Shown: positions 52,346 through 60,809 of the stretch, in pieces
How the letters are laid out: every line of letters begins with the position of its first letter
How positions within the stretch are numbered: the first letter of the stretch is position 1
Assembly: GCF_018614135.1 (NCBI RefSeq)
Contig: NZ_JAGGOW010000050.1
Location: 1-64,000, forward strand
Source of the DNA: Streptomyces sp. ISL-66
GTDB taxonomy: Bacteria; Actinomycetota; Actinomycetes; Streptomycetales; Streptomycetaceae
Direction: 5' to 3'
DNA length: 64,000 nucleotides
Program-made: the position numbers and the translations under genes
Notes under the pieces: generated by a model
The model's input: only the letters and a program-made list of their open reading frames with translations
What the model was told of the DNA's origin: nothing
Databases searched by the model: none

Positions 52346-53557
52346 ATGAGCACGACCTCGCGACTCAACTGCATCATCCCCCCGTACCTTCTCAAGAAGC
52401 TCCTGGAGAGCCGAGACAGCGAGCTGCGCCAGGCCGCCTTGGACACCATGCTGACCACTGCCCGCCTGCGCGGTGAGCGAGCGGTCCGGGCGTCCTTCTC
52501 CGGCGCGGCTGCCCCCGGTAACGGCCGGCGCACCGTCTTCGACTGCGACCAGGGGAGTTTCCTCCCGGCCGCGGTCGTGGCCAGGCCGGAGGACGGACCG
52601 GAATCCGCGGACGAGTCCGTCAACCGGGCTTTCGGCGGACTCGGCCTGACGCGCGACTTCTTCAAGGAGGTGTTCCAGCGTGATTCGATCGACGGCCGGG
52701 GGATGCGTCTGGACGGGTACGTCCACTTCAGCGTGAAGTTCAACAACGCGTTCTGGGACGGCCGGCAAATGGTCTTCGGTGACGGGGACGGAAGGGTGCT
52801 CGGCGACCTCACCGGATCCCTCGACGTGGTCGCCCACGAGTTGACGCACGGAGTCACCGAGCACACCGCCGGATTCGAGTACCACAATCAGTCCGGCGCC
52901 CTGAACGAGTCGGTTTCGGACGTCTTCGGGTCTCTGGTCAAGCAGTGGTCCCTGAAACAGTCGGCCGGCGAGGCCGACTGGCTGATCGGCGCCGACGTGT
53001 GGACGCCCGGCATCGATGCCGACGCCCTGAGGTCGATGAAGGCCCCGGGGCACGCCTACGACAACTCGCTGTTCGGAAGGGACCCCCAGCCGGACCGCAT
53101 GAGCAAGTTCATCCACCTACCTGACAGCGAACAGGGCGACAACGGCGGGGTGCACCTCAACTCCGGCATTCCGAACAAGGCGTTCTACCTGACGGCCGTG
53201 GGCATCGGAGGATTCGCATGGGAGGCTGCCGGGCCCATTTGGTTCGAATCCCTCAAGGCATCCGGCGCCGAGGCGCAGTTCCACGACTTCGCCCACACCA
53301 CCTTCCAGAAGGCCGGGGAACTGTTCGGCATCGGCAGCCCCGAACAGTCGGCCGTGCTGGCGGCGTGGCAAGAGGTCGAAGTCCCCATCAGAGGCGTCCC
53401 GACCGGGATCGCCCGGGCCCGGAGCCTTGCCACCAACGGCAACGGCGGCCGGGGCCGCCAGGACGGCCTGGCAGCTTTGACCAGGCAAATCGGGGAGCTG
53501 AGCGCCAAGGTGGCGAAGCTGGCCAAGGACGTGAGTGCGCTCAAGACAACCAGGTGA
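52346..53557 (+). CDS. Protealysin-like M4 metalloprotease
   Basis: 403 residues from ATG 52346, with CAGGAGG upstream. There is no signal peptide. Instead, a short propeptide with LNCIIPPYLLKKLLES resembles the N-terminal PPSY-type precursor motif of protealysin-like enzymes rather than the long FTP-PepSY prosequence of thermolysin. The catalytic domain has HELTHGVTEHTAG (His164, Glu165, His168), the third zinc ligand Glu188 in GALNESVSDVFG, and the late active-site His in GGVHLNSGIPNKAFYL. A C-terminal extension ends in a coiled coil (RQIGELSAKVAKLAKDVSAL). The enzyme should be an active zinc endopeptidase. It adds a sixth protease to this part of the window. Confidence 0.92.
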   Translation: MSTTSRLNCIIPPYLLKKLLESRDSELRQAALDTMLTTARLRGERAVRASFSGAAAPGNGRRTVFDCDQGSFLPAAVVARPEDGPESADESVNRAFGGLGLTRDFFKEVFQRDSIDGRGMRLDGYVHFSVKFNNAFWDGRQMVFGDGDGRVLGDLTGSLDVVAHELTHGVTEHTAGFEYHNQSGALNESVSDVFGSLVKQWSLKQSAGEADWLIGADVWTPGIDADALRSMKAPGHAYDNSLFGRDPQPDRMSKFIHLPDSEQGDNGGVHLNSGIPNKAFYLTAVGIGGFAWEAAGPIWFESLKASGAEAQFHDFAHTTFQKAGELFGIGSPEQSAVLAAWQEVEVPIRGVPTGIARARSLATNGNGGRGRQDGLAALTRQIGELSAKVAKLAKDVSALKTTR

Positions 53558-53611
53558 CGGTGACGCCGGGCATGGCGGAACTCATCCTGCTCCACGTCTT
53601 CCGGAGTGGCG

Positions 53612-54300
53612 GCTTAGGGCCCGCGAGTTCCTGGAGAAGATCATCCAGGTACGCCTGGACCTTCCTACATTCGGTGAACGCGATGCCTACGTCCTCGTCG
53701 AGCGTTCACTGGCTGCCGTTCTCAACGCACACAACCTGACGATGACGGCACACGAGTTGCAGCGACTCGGCGAGGCCTATCACCGGTACCTGCAAAGCCG
53801 ACTGCGCACTCCCCGTGCCATCAAGCGCTTCTTCGGGCAGGTCGACGCCACGCTCGGCTCGCTTGTCGGCAACGTCGACTTCGTCGACTTTCTCATCGTT
53901 ACCTTCCTGCGCACGAACGAACCCGGCGCCTACCGCCTGTTGTGGCAGCACCGAGCCGAACCGACCGGCACAAGCGTTGACCTACTGTCGGTCCGCAACG
54001 AACGTCCGGAGCAACGAACCGAACAGTGGACCGACAGGCTCGCGCAGGCAGGCGTCGCCGAGCAGCATGTGAAAGACGTGATCGGTCTGATGGGCTTGCT
54101 GTTCCCCCACTGCGACAGGCGCTCGGCTATGGGGGCGGCACCCAGGCCATCGCGCAGCGGCGCGGTATCGGCAGCATCGACTACTTCGACCGCTACATGG
54201 TCTTCGGTGTCCCCGAAGACGACTTGACCGAAAGCGTCTTCGACACCGCTCTGCGGCAGCTGGCCGGCAGCAGCCCGGGCGTCGAAGCCGGTGAGCTGCT
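53612..54300 (+). pseudogene. KAP-family P-loop NTPase, C-terminal fragment, frameshifted
   Basis: The frame reads REFLEKIIQVRLDLP, DAYVLVERSLAAVLNAHNLT, SRLRTPRAIKRFFGQVDATL and NVDFVDFLIVTFLRTNEPGA, the helical region after Walker B in KAP NTPases. At the C5 run 54104-54108 the homology moves to another frame (LRQALGYGGGTQAIAQRRGI, GSIDYFDRYMVFGVPEDDLT). It then runs into IS5-family transposase remnants near 54300. The N-terminal Walker A/B half is absent; the M4 gene lies directly upstream. The gene was evidently truncated at both ends. Confidence 0.65.
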
Positions 54301-54620
54301 CCTCCACGTCGTTGACGTTGGCCGCGGTGGTGATGACCTTGAGCGGGGTGCCGCGTCCGTCGCAGATCAGGTGGTGTTTACGGCCCGTCTTCCGGCGGTC
54401 GACCAGCGACGGACCGGTGTCGGCGCCCCCTTTCGGACGACGCGACTCGCGAGCAAACGCCGCCGCCTACGCCGCCGCCGCCACAGGGTCCGGCTTCGCG
54501 CGGCCGAGCGGTCCGGCGGGTCGGCCCCGCACTCGCCCGGACGCGATCGCCGGCGACAAGGCGTACTCCCCCGCGCCAACCGCGCCCACCTGCCGTCGGC
54601 CGCGTCGGCCCTGCTCGCCC
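54301..54620. mobile_element. IS5-family transposase remnants, two orientations
   Basis: On the minus strand (about 54470-54301) the internal DDE region can be read: GADTGPSLVDRRKTGRKHHL, ICDGRGTPLKVITTAANVND. On the plus strand (about 54510-54610) RPRTRPDAIAGDKAYS appears, the 'ADKAY' segment of the same family, with a slip after AYS. The pieces are incomplete and in opposite orientations, so they represent scrambled copies. They interrupt the KAP NTPase gene. Confidence 0.6.
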
Positions 54621-54691
54621 TCCGGGCCGCGGGCGATGTTCGTCATGCGGGCGGCGAGCAGGGGCATTGGCGGGCGCTCACCAGCAGGCCG

Positions 54692-55156
54692 TCACGCCTG
54701 TTCCTCGTAGCTGATGTGGTATTTGCCTGCGATGGGGTTGATCTTTGCGGGGTCCAACTGCCCCTCGGTGAACACGGCGGGGCCGGCCTCGATCAGGTCC
54801 TCGACATAGTGCTCCCAGCCGCCGGGCGAGGAGATCTGCAGGACACCCGGCGGCCGGTCGCAGGCGCGGCGCAGGGCGTGCGGGACTCCGCGCGGCAGGA
54901 GGGCGAAGGTTCCCTTCGGCGCCAGGTGCTTCCGGTCGCCAAACTCGATCTACAGGACGCCGTCCAGTACGTAGATGCACTCGTCGGCCCAGTGGCGAGT
55001 GTGCCGGGGGATGTCCTTCGCCACGGTCACCTCCAGCAGCGACAGCCGCCCCTCGGTGTCGCCGGTCATCGCCTTGACGGCGAACGCGGGCGGCAACGGG
55101 ATCCGCCCCGGCCGGGCGGCACCGGGTTCCAGCAGGATGAAACGGTCCTCAGGCAT
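54692..55156 (-). pseudogene. Cupin-domain protein with in-frame stop
   Basis: ATG 55156 (MPEDRFILLEPGAARPG) follows GAGGAAGGG. A cupin barrel is recognisable: LPPAFAVKAMTGDTEGRLSL, the metal-site-like ITKD...RHTRHWADECIYVLDGVL. TAG at 54950-54952 interrupts the frame. Beyond it the same frame remains open and conserved in character (IEFGDRKHLAPKGTFALLPR, GVPHALRRACDRPPG, KINPIAGKYHISYEEQA) to a TGA at 54692. One C-to-T or G-to-T change (from CAG or GAG) would explain it. The gene is divergent from a TetR regulator with a shared operator-like palindrome, so it is probably the regulator's target. Also possible: sequencing error. Confidence 0.7.
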
Positions 55157-55182
55157 GGGCGTGACCCTTCCTCGCATGACAT

Positions 55183-55206
55183 AATCGGAACCGGAATCCG
55201 ATTCCG
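55183..55206. promoter_or_regulatory. Palindromic operator between cupin and TetR genes
   Basis: CGGAATCCGATTCCG at 55192-55206 is a perfect 7+1+7 palindrome. It overlaps a second one, AATCGGA (55183-55189) with TCCGATT (55197-55203). Location midway between divergent starts is typical of a TetR autoregulatory operator. Binding is inferred. Confidence 0.65.
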
Positions 55207-55234
55207 TTTAAATTTACGCAGGGGAGCACTGGAC

Positions 55235-55864
55235 TTGTCAACGCCATCGGGGCCGTCGAGGCCGTCAACACCCGCCCTCCGCAAGCCGCGTGCCGACGCG
55301 GAGCGCAACCGCGCCCGCCTACTGGCGGCGGCGTGCGCACTGTTCGAGGAACGCGGCGACGAGGTCCAGATGCCCGACGTCGCCCGCGCCGCCGGTGTCG
55401 GCATCGGCACGCTCTACCGGCATTTCCCTTCCCGCCAGGCCCTCGTGGAGGCGGCGGCGGAGCAGCGGTTCGCCGAGATCCTTCGGCTCGCACAGACCGA
55501 CTGTCTGCGCGACCCCGCATCGGGCAAGGGGCTGGCCCGGTACCTCCACCACGTCGGCCGGGTGCTGTCCGAGGGCCGTGGGCTGAGCGCCTCCGTCGCG
55601 GCGACCGTGGGCTCGTCGGCGCCCGGTGGCGAGATGCTCGCCCAGCTCGAACTCGCCGTCGGCGCACTGATCTCCCAGGGGCGGGCCGCGGGCACCCTTC
55701 GGGCGGACCTCACCGTTGCGGACGTCTACATGCTCGTCGCGGGCCTCTCCGGGATCATCCGGACCGGCAGCGGCGACTGGCACCGCTTCATCGACCTCGC
55801 CTTCGACGGACTGGGCCCGCGCGGGGACGACCCGGCCTCTGCGGAACCTGTCGCGCAGCCGTAA
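55235..55864 (+). CDS. TetR-family transcriptional regulator
   Basis: 209 residues. The start is TTG 55235 with GGGGAG eight bases before it; no ATG or GTG is better placed. After a Pro/Ser-rich leader (STPSGPSRPSTPALRKPRAD), a TetR helix-turn-helix is clear: RNRARLLAAACALFEERGDE, MPDVARAAGVGIGTLYRHFP, SRQALVEAAAEQRFAEIL. The ligand domain (LARYLHHVGRVLSEGRGLSA, LTVADVYMLVAGLSGIIRTG) resembles the SbtR-type C-terminal domain. It is divergent from the broken cupin gene across a palindromic operator and probably represses it and itself. Confidence 0.9.
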   Translation: MSTPSGPSRPSTPALRKPRADAERNRARLLAAACALFEERGDEVQMPDVARAAGVGIGTLYRHFPSRQALVEAAAEQRFAEILRLAQTDCLRDPASGKGLARYLHHVGRVLSEGRGLSASVAATVGSSAPGGEMLAQLELAVGALISQGRAAGTLRADLTVADVYMLVAGLSGIIRTGSGDWHRFIDLAFDGLGPRGDDPASAEPVAQP

Positions 55865-56026
55865 CAAGGCCGATCGCCGGGCGTTCCTGTCGGGCTTGCC
55901 AGCCGCCGTACGGGGCAGTTGGCGCACGGCGCCCGCCCATTCAGGCTCCCGATCCGGTATCCCGGGCGGCACGTACCGCGCGCACGGAGTGATCCCGGGC
56001 GCCGCGACCTCGCGCCACGCGCGGGG

Positions 56027-56692
56027 TCAGCGATTGCAGAAGCGCCGTCTGTTGATCTGGGCAGCCGTTCCGGGCCCGTCCTTGGTCCAGTACGCCCCGT
56101 CGGGCAGCTCGGCCGCGGCCACCTCATCCGGCCTGAAGAGCGCCCCACTGCCGTCGCGGGTCTTGGTGGTGACCCAGACCTCCATCACCCTCGGCAGCAC
56201 CGCGGGCTGCTCCCCGGCGCTCGCCTCCCGAAAGTCCTCCGACTGCCAGAGAGTGATCGTTCCGTGCTGCGCCTCGGGAGTGAGGGGTTCGGTCGCAGTC
56301 CACAGCGTCTTGCGGCGGAGGTAGTCCTTCAGCCGCACGACCTTGACCCCTCCCTGCGGACACGTGGGCACGTTGACGGTGATCCGGCCGTCGGTGATCC
56401 GGACGCCGACCTGATAGATGTACGGATCGTCAGGAGAGTGGTACCCGATCGCCATGAGCCCGTAGGACACAACGACGATCGCGAGCACACCGATGGCGAT
56501 CCCGGCCTTCTGCCACCATGTCACTGGGGAACCTGCCGCCCGCGTCCCGTAATGGCTCCATGCATGCCTGCCTCCCCTGTAAGCACCGGGCCCCGCTGCT
56601 CCGGCCACTGCGCCCTCGGTCCAGGATGCGGCGGCCGCCCAGGGGGCATAGACCGGCGGAGGTACCGGCCGCCGCATGCCCCCCGGCCGCAT
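56027..56692 (-). CDS. Single-pass membrane protein of unknown function
   Basis: A 221-residue frame with a Pro/Gly/Ala-rich N-terminus (RRPVPPPVYAPWAAAASWTE), one transmembrane helix (AGIAIGVLAIVVVSYGLMAI) and an extracellular C-terminal domain (VGVRITDGRITVNVPTCPQG, GGVKVVRLKDYLRRKTLW, PRVMEVWVTTKTRDGSGALF). The two Cys (in VPTCPQG and near the end RRRFCNR) could pair. The N-terminal start is uncertain because the frame is open further upstream. No family is recognised. It is divergent from the NRAMP-like transporter gene. Confidence 0.6.
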   Translation of the reverse strand: MRPGGMRRPVPPPVYAPWAAAASWTEGAVAGAAGPGAYRGGRHAWSHYGTRAAGSPVTWWQKAGIAIGVLAIVVVSYGLMAIGYHSPDDPYIYQVGVRITDGRITVNVPTCPQGGVKVVRLKDYLRRKTLWTATEPLTPEAQHGTITLWQSEDFREASAGEQPAVLPRVMEVWVTTKTRDGSGALFRPDEVAAAELPDGAYWTKDGPGTAAQINRRRFCNR

Positions 56693-56852
56693 GCCCCCGG
56701 CCGCACGTCCACCCGGAGCGCAGACCCATGCGCTGGGCAGGGCGTCCTGGGGCGGCGCCGCGTACGGCGACTGAGCAGGCCCTCTTGCGCGAGGGCCGCC
56801 GAGCGGCTTCGGTAACCCAGGTCACGCAGGGCCGAACGGAAAGGTGACGGGG

Positions 56853-58130
56853 ATGGCGGACGCTACTCAGGTCGGGACCGAACAGGGCGGTAAGCCGCCG
56901 ACGAGGAGGGCGAGTTGGCGCCACATCGGACCGGGAATCGTCGTTGCCGCGACCGGTGTCGGCGCCGGCGACCTCGTCGCCACGCTCATCGCGGGCAGCA
57001 AGTTCGGCTACACCCTGCTGTGGGCTGCGGTGATCGGCTGCCTGGTCAAGATCTCGCTCGCCGAGGCCGCAGGCCGCTGGCACCTCGCCACCGGCCGCAC
57101 CCTCTTCGACGGCTGGCGCAGCCTCGGCTCCTGGACCACCGTCTACTTCGCGGGATACGTGGTCGTCTGGGGCTTCGTCTACGGGGCCGCCGCGATGTCC
57201 TCCAGCGCCCTCCCGCTGGCCGCGCTCTTCCCGGACGCGATGAACCTCAAGGGCTGGGCCGTCCTGTGCGGCCTGGTGGGGCTGGTCTTCGTATGGTTCA
57301 ACCGGTACGCCGTCTTCGAGAAGGTCATGACGGTCATGGTCGGCGCCATGTTCCTGGTGACCGTGTACCTCGCGATCCGGGTCACCCCCCACCTCGGGGA
57401 CGCCTTCGCCGGCCTCGCACCCGTGCTTCCTGAGGGTTCGCTGATCTACACGCTCGGGCTGATCGGCGGTGTCGGGGGCACCATCACGCTGGCCGCGTAC
57501 GGCTATTGGGTCAATGCCAAGGGCTGGACGGACGCGGGCTGGATGAAGGTGATGCGCCTCGACAACCGCGTCGCCTACATCACCACCGGCGTCTTCGTCG
57601 TGGCCATGCTCTTCGTCGGCGCCGAGATACTGCACTCGTCGGGGCTGGCGATCGCGAAGGGCGACAAGGGCCTGCTCGATCTGAGCGGCATCCTGAAAGA
57701 CCGCTACGGCACGGTGACCTCCAAGCTCTTCCTGATCGGCTTCTTCGCCACGTCCTTCACCTCGCTGATCGGCGTCTGGCACGGGGTGAGCCTGATGTTC
57801 GCCGACTTCATGGCGAAGTACCGGCCGTCCCTGACCCCGGCCGGAACGAGCCGTGAGAAGTCGCTGCCCTTCCGCGCGTACCTGCTCTGGCTCACCTTCC
57901 CGCCGATGACCCTGCTCTTCCTGGACCAGCCCTTCGGGCTCGTCATCGTGTACGGGGTCATCGGCGCCTTCTTCATGCCGTTCCTGGCCCTGACGCTGCT
58001 GTGGCTGCTCAACTCTTCGCGAACACCCGCCGATTGGCGCAACGGCCTGCTGAGCAACGTGATGCTGACGGTCGCCGGGCTGCTCTTCGTGCTGCTGTGC
58101 GTGCAGCAGGTACGGGAGCTGCCCTGGTGA
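56853..58130 (+). CDS. NRAMP-family-like transporter with altered metal site
   Basis: 425 residues from ATG 56853 (an in-frame GTG lies nine bases upstream). About 11 transmembrane helices with the NRAMP/APC layout, for example HIGPGIVVAATGVGAGDLVA, VYFAGYVVVWGFVYGAAAMS, LIGGVGGTITLAAYGYWVNA and FLIGFFATSFTSLIGVWHGV. In true Mn/Fe NRAMPs, helix 1 carries DPGN and helix 6 MPHN. Here the corresponding positions read GAGD and a Met-free TITLAAYGYW. The fold is kept, but the metal-binding residues are not, so the substrate is probably not Mn2+ or Fe2+. Standalone gene. Confidence 0.85.
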   Translation: MADATQVGTEQGGKPPTRRASWRHIGPGIVVAATGVGAGDLVATLIAGSKFGYTLLWAAVIGCLVKISLAEAAGRWHLATGRTLFDGWRSLGSWTTVYFAGYVVVWGFVYGAAAMSSSALPLAALFPDAMNLKGWAVLCGLVGLVFVWFNRYAVFEKVMTVMVGAMFLVTVYLAIRVTPHLGDAFAGLAPVLPEGSLIYTLGLIGGVGGTITLAAYGYWVNAKGWTDAGWMKVMRLDNRVAYITTGVFVVAMLFVGAEILHSSGLAIAKGDKGLLDLSGILKDRYGTVTSKLFLIGFFATSFTSLIGVWHGVSLMFADFMAKYRPSLTPAGTSREKSLPFRAYLLWLTFPPMTLLFLDQPFGLVIVYGVIGAFFMPFLALTLLWLLNSSRTPADWRNGLLSNVMLTVAGLLFVLLCVQQVRELPW

Positions 58131-58609
58131 GAGCGCGCCCGCCGGTTCCGGGCCGGGCGTCAACCCCGCAGCGGCCACTCACAGATGACGGGGCGCGGAG
58201 CCGATGATCCCGGCGATCGGGGTAACGGGCGCCGCGGTGCAGTCAACCTTGCGCCGGGTCCGCCGAACCTGGGCAGCTGATCTCCCCGGCGACCCGGCCC
58301 GGAGGGGCTTGGGAATCACCGGGCCTGACGGGATCGGCCGCCTTCGACCGGGTCGGGACGGCTTCACAGAACCCCCACTTACGTGCTCAGGCAGAGAGTC
58401 CGCCAACCTGAGGGGAGCCATCCAGCCAATCGAATGGCATGCTCCTGACATTTCAAGGTCCTTGTGACACGTTCCGTGCGTGCCCTGATCCGGGCACGCA
58501 CCCCTCCCCCGGTCATCCCCGCGGAATCCGCCCCCGCCGACCGGGCGCACGACGGCGCGGCCCACCCAGGCCCCGCTTACCCCACAAGGACGTGGCAAAG
58601 AGGAGCGAC
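58131..58609. other. Intergenic, nothing recognised
   Basis: About 480 bases between the transporter and the secreted-protein gene. A ribosome site (AGGAG) lies at the right end. No credible coding frame or strong hairpin. Confidence 0.5.
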
Positions 58610-59113
58610 ATGCTGAAGTTCTCGACATGGTCGGGTGTCACCGCCCTGGCGGCCGCGCTGGTCGTCGGCGGATCGACGGCAGCGTTGGCCCTGGGCCCCA
58701 CAGCCGACCAGCGGTTGGACGGCGTCATCGTGGTCTCGGGCAACACCTGCACCTGGACCAACGCCCTTACCAGCGCCAACCCGCCGGGCTCCCTGACCGT
58801 CGACCGCACCAGCATCAACCAGCCCGGCGGCAATCTGACCTGCAGCGGCGGCATCACCGCCAGCCTCAACAACAACCCCGCTTTCACCTTCGACGATGCC
58901 AACGGCACCGCGAAGACGGACGCGATCGACATCTCCGGCAAGCAGAGCTTCGTGTCCTGTCGCTTCAAGGCCACGAACATCGTGTGGAACCGCGACGGAT
59001 CGACCCGCAAGTACGTCAACCAGGCCTTTACAGCGACCAAGGTCTCGGGGAGCTTCCTGTGCCCCGGCTCCGTCACCACCGCCGCCGGCGAGGCCTCCAT
59101 GCTGTTCCACTGA
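58610..59113 (+). CDS. Secreted protein of unknown function
   Basis: ATG 58610 follows AGGAG by four bases. The 167-residue precursor has a signal peptide (MLKFSTWSGVTALAAALVVG...ALA). The mature part is rich in Asn/Thr/Ser with paired cysteines: VSGNTCTWTNALTSANPPGS, GGNLTCSGGITASLNNN, KQSFVSCRFKATNIVWN and SGSFLCPGSV. Four Cys suggest two disulfides in a beta-rich extracellular domain. I do not recognise a named family, though similar low-complexity secreted proteins are common in Streptomyces. Followed immediately by a strong terminator hairpin. Confidence 0.75.
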   Translation: MLKFSTWSGVTALAAALVVGGSTAALALGPTADQRLDGVIVVSGNTCTWTNALTSANPPGSLTVDRTSINQPGGNLTCSGGITASLNNNPAFTFDDANGTAKTDAIDISGKQSFVSCRFKATNIVWNRDGSTRKYVNQAFTATKVSGSFLCPGSVTTAAGEASMLFH

Positions 59114-59122
59114 CCCTGCTTC

Positions 59123-59153
59123 GCGCCGCAGCCCCGCACCGGGGCTGCGGCGC
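59123..59153 (+). terminator. Perfect 13-bp terminator hairpin
   Basis: GCGCCGCAGCCCC (59123-59135) pairs with GGGGCTGCGGCGC (59141-59153) around GCACC, ten bases after the stop of the secreted-protein gene. Confidence 0.8.
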
Positions 59154-59301
59154 ATCCCCGGAGGCCAACCCGTGCCCGGACCATTGGCGGCCGGGTCGTG
59201 GCAGAACATCGTCCACTGATCGGTCGGTTCGCCTTCGCGGGACGGGGACCCGGCGCCGGTCGACATCGCCGGGTACCGGCCCTGGCGTGCCTCACCCCGC
59301 G

Positions 59302-59466
59302 TCAAAGCCAGCCCAGCGTCCAGCAGCTCCGCAGGTCGTGGTCGGACGACCTGCCGATGTCCAGGCCCCGGCCGCGTCGCTCGGCCCGCCACGATGTCAG
59401 AACGGCCTCGACAAGCTCCCATCGGGCATCGGACAGATCACTCGAATAACGGCGACGTTCAGACAT
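59302..59466 (-). mobile_element. IS5-family transposase N-terminal fragment
   Basis: From ATG 59466: SERRRYSSDLSDARWELVEA, VLTSWRAERRGRGLDIGRSS, DHDLRS. The frame then turns non-homologous and stops. This is the usual N-terminus of an IS5-family (DDE) transposase. It lacks the catalytic region, fragments of which occur near 54.4 kb and 62.9 kb. Confidence 0.7.
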
Positions 59467-59732
59467 GATTTGGGACTGCCCACCCACCCCAGGCGCGCGG
59501 ACCGGCGCCCGAAGTACGAGGCGTGAAGCCCGACTTGGGATGAAAGAGGAGCAGCCCGACCAAGACGCCCGCCTGAGTGCCCCTCCCGCATCACGAACCA
59601 CACCAATCCCCACAGCCCCAACCGACCTCAGGCCGATATCATCGCAGAACCGACCGCTGCAGCCGCCGGCAGACACCTGAGGGAGCGTCAACTCTGATCG
59701 TCAGACGACAAGGCGTACGCCGTCTCACGTAA

Positions 59733-60314
59733 ATGGGTCCACTCGCAATCGAACACCGAAGTAACACTCCGCGACGGCTCCCCAAGATCTGTGCCAGAAC
59801 CGAGTTTCGTGAGCTGGAATTCGCCGCTCACCCCAACAGGCACCTGAGCATGCTCAGCCCGTTGGCGGAGAGGCTCTACCCGTACTTCGCCGAGAGACCG
59901 CTGTCCGTGGTCTCTCTGACCGCGGGTGCCCTGCTGACCTGCGACGAGCCCATCGCAGCGTTTCACGAGGACGGGAACCCTGCGCCCGTCCTCGCGCCCG
60001 CTCGTCAGCACGTACGGACCCGTCGGCGCCAAGGCGCGAGGAAAGCGCGACGGGCTGCCCTGTTCCATGTCCAGAAGGCCGGGCACCATGGCCTGGTCCT
60101 CGCGGACCAGATCGCCATACCGGTGGGACGTCGCACCCACATCGTGCCGGGCGGTCCGGAGGTCTCGCTGCCCTCTCACGTACGCCTCAGCCCGGACGAG
60201 AGCATGATGGCCGCCGAGGAACTCAACCAGCGCCTGATCGAGCTCCGGTCCTCTCACCCGGCTGGAACTGCTCCAGCGCCGAGGGCGAGGTTCCGTCGGC
60301 GTCCGGCGTGGTGA
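59733..60314 (+). CDS. Possible DUF4238-like protein (partial)
   Basis: A 193-residue frame, ATG 59733, without clear ribosome site. The stretch LERLYPYFAERPLSVVSLTA-like (PLAERLYPYFAERPLSVVSL) followed by GALLTCDEPIAAFHEDG resembles the DUF4238 signature in which a hydrophobic strand precedes an 'F-x-T-S-D-x-P' turn. LVLADQIAIPVGRRTHIVPG and ESMMAAEELNQRLIEL continue a plausible C-terminal half. The N-terminal part of such proteins is absent, so this may be a truncated gene. An antisense frame of similar length exists but has no recognisable content. Confidence 0.4.
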   Translation: MGPLAIEHRSNTPRRLPKICARTEFRELEFAAHPNRHLSMLSPLAERLYPYFAERPLSVVSLTAGALLTCDEPIAAFHEDGNPAPVLAPARQHVRTRRRQGARKARRAALFHVQKAGHHGLVLADQIAIPVGRRTHIVPGGPEVSLPSHVRLSPDESMMAAEELNQRLIELRSSHPAGTAPAPRARFRRRPAW

Positions 60315-60809
60315 CGGCCGGCTGGATTCAGCGGAGGTCTGGCGCGTTTCGGGCTCTTGGAGCCTTACCGCAGAGCGGGGTCGCCTCGATCTGGCCGACC
60401 GTCATCACCTCGCCCGTGTGCACTCATTGGTGCTTGGGGTGCGAGCCCGCCGCACGGTGACCTCTCGAACTGTCCGAGCCTGTCGACCTCCCACGGTAGA
60501 CCGAGGCCCGTGCGGTGCGCTGGTGTCACGAACAGCTAGTGAGGTGGCGGTCCGGCCCTCGTGGCCGAGGCCTGGGATGAGAACACTGCGAAGTGCTGGT
60601 TCGGCCCGGCCGCGATCACGGCAAGCGCGGGCACCTCCTCTTATGCCTGCGAGGGCCCTCTGCGGGGCTGACGGCCGAGCCGCGGCCCAGCGGGTGCGTG
60701 GCGCGCGGAGGCTCCCGGGCCTCCGCGCGCGGAAAAGGCTTGGACGGCGCGGGCGCCCGTGCGGGACACTCCGATTTCTGACCTGACGGCCCGAGAAGGC
60801 GGGGTTGAG
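60315..60809. other. Intergenic, no supported gene
   Basis: About 495 bases before the ABC exporter. Short frames on both strands lack supporting features. The exporter's promoter should lie here. Confidence 0.45.

Noticed and set aside
59688..60257. A 189-codon minus-strand frame
   Set aside because: It is opposite the DUF4238-like frame and shows no start signal or family pattern; the plus strand is more protein-like.
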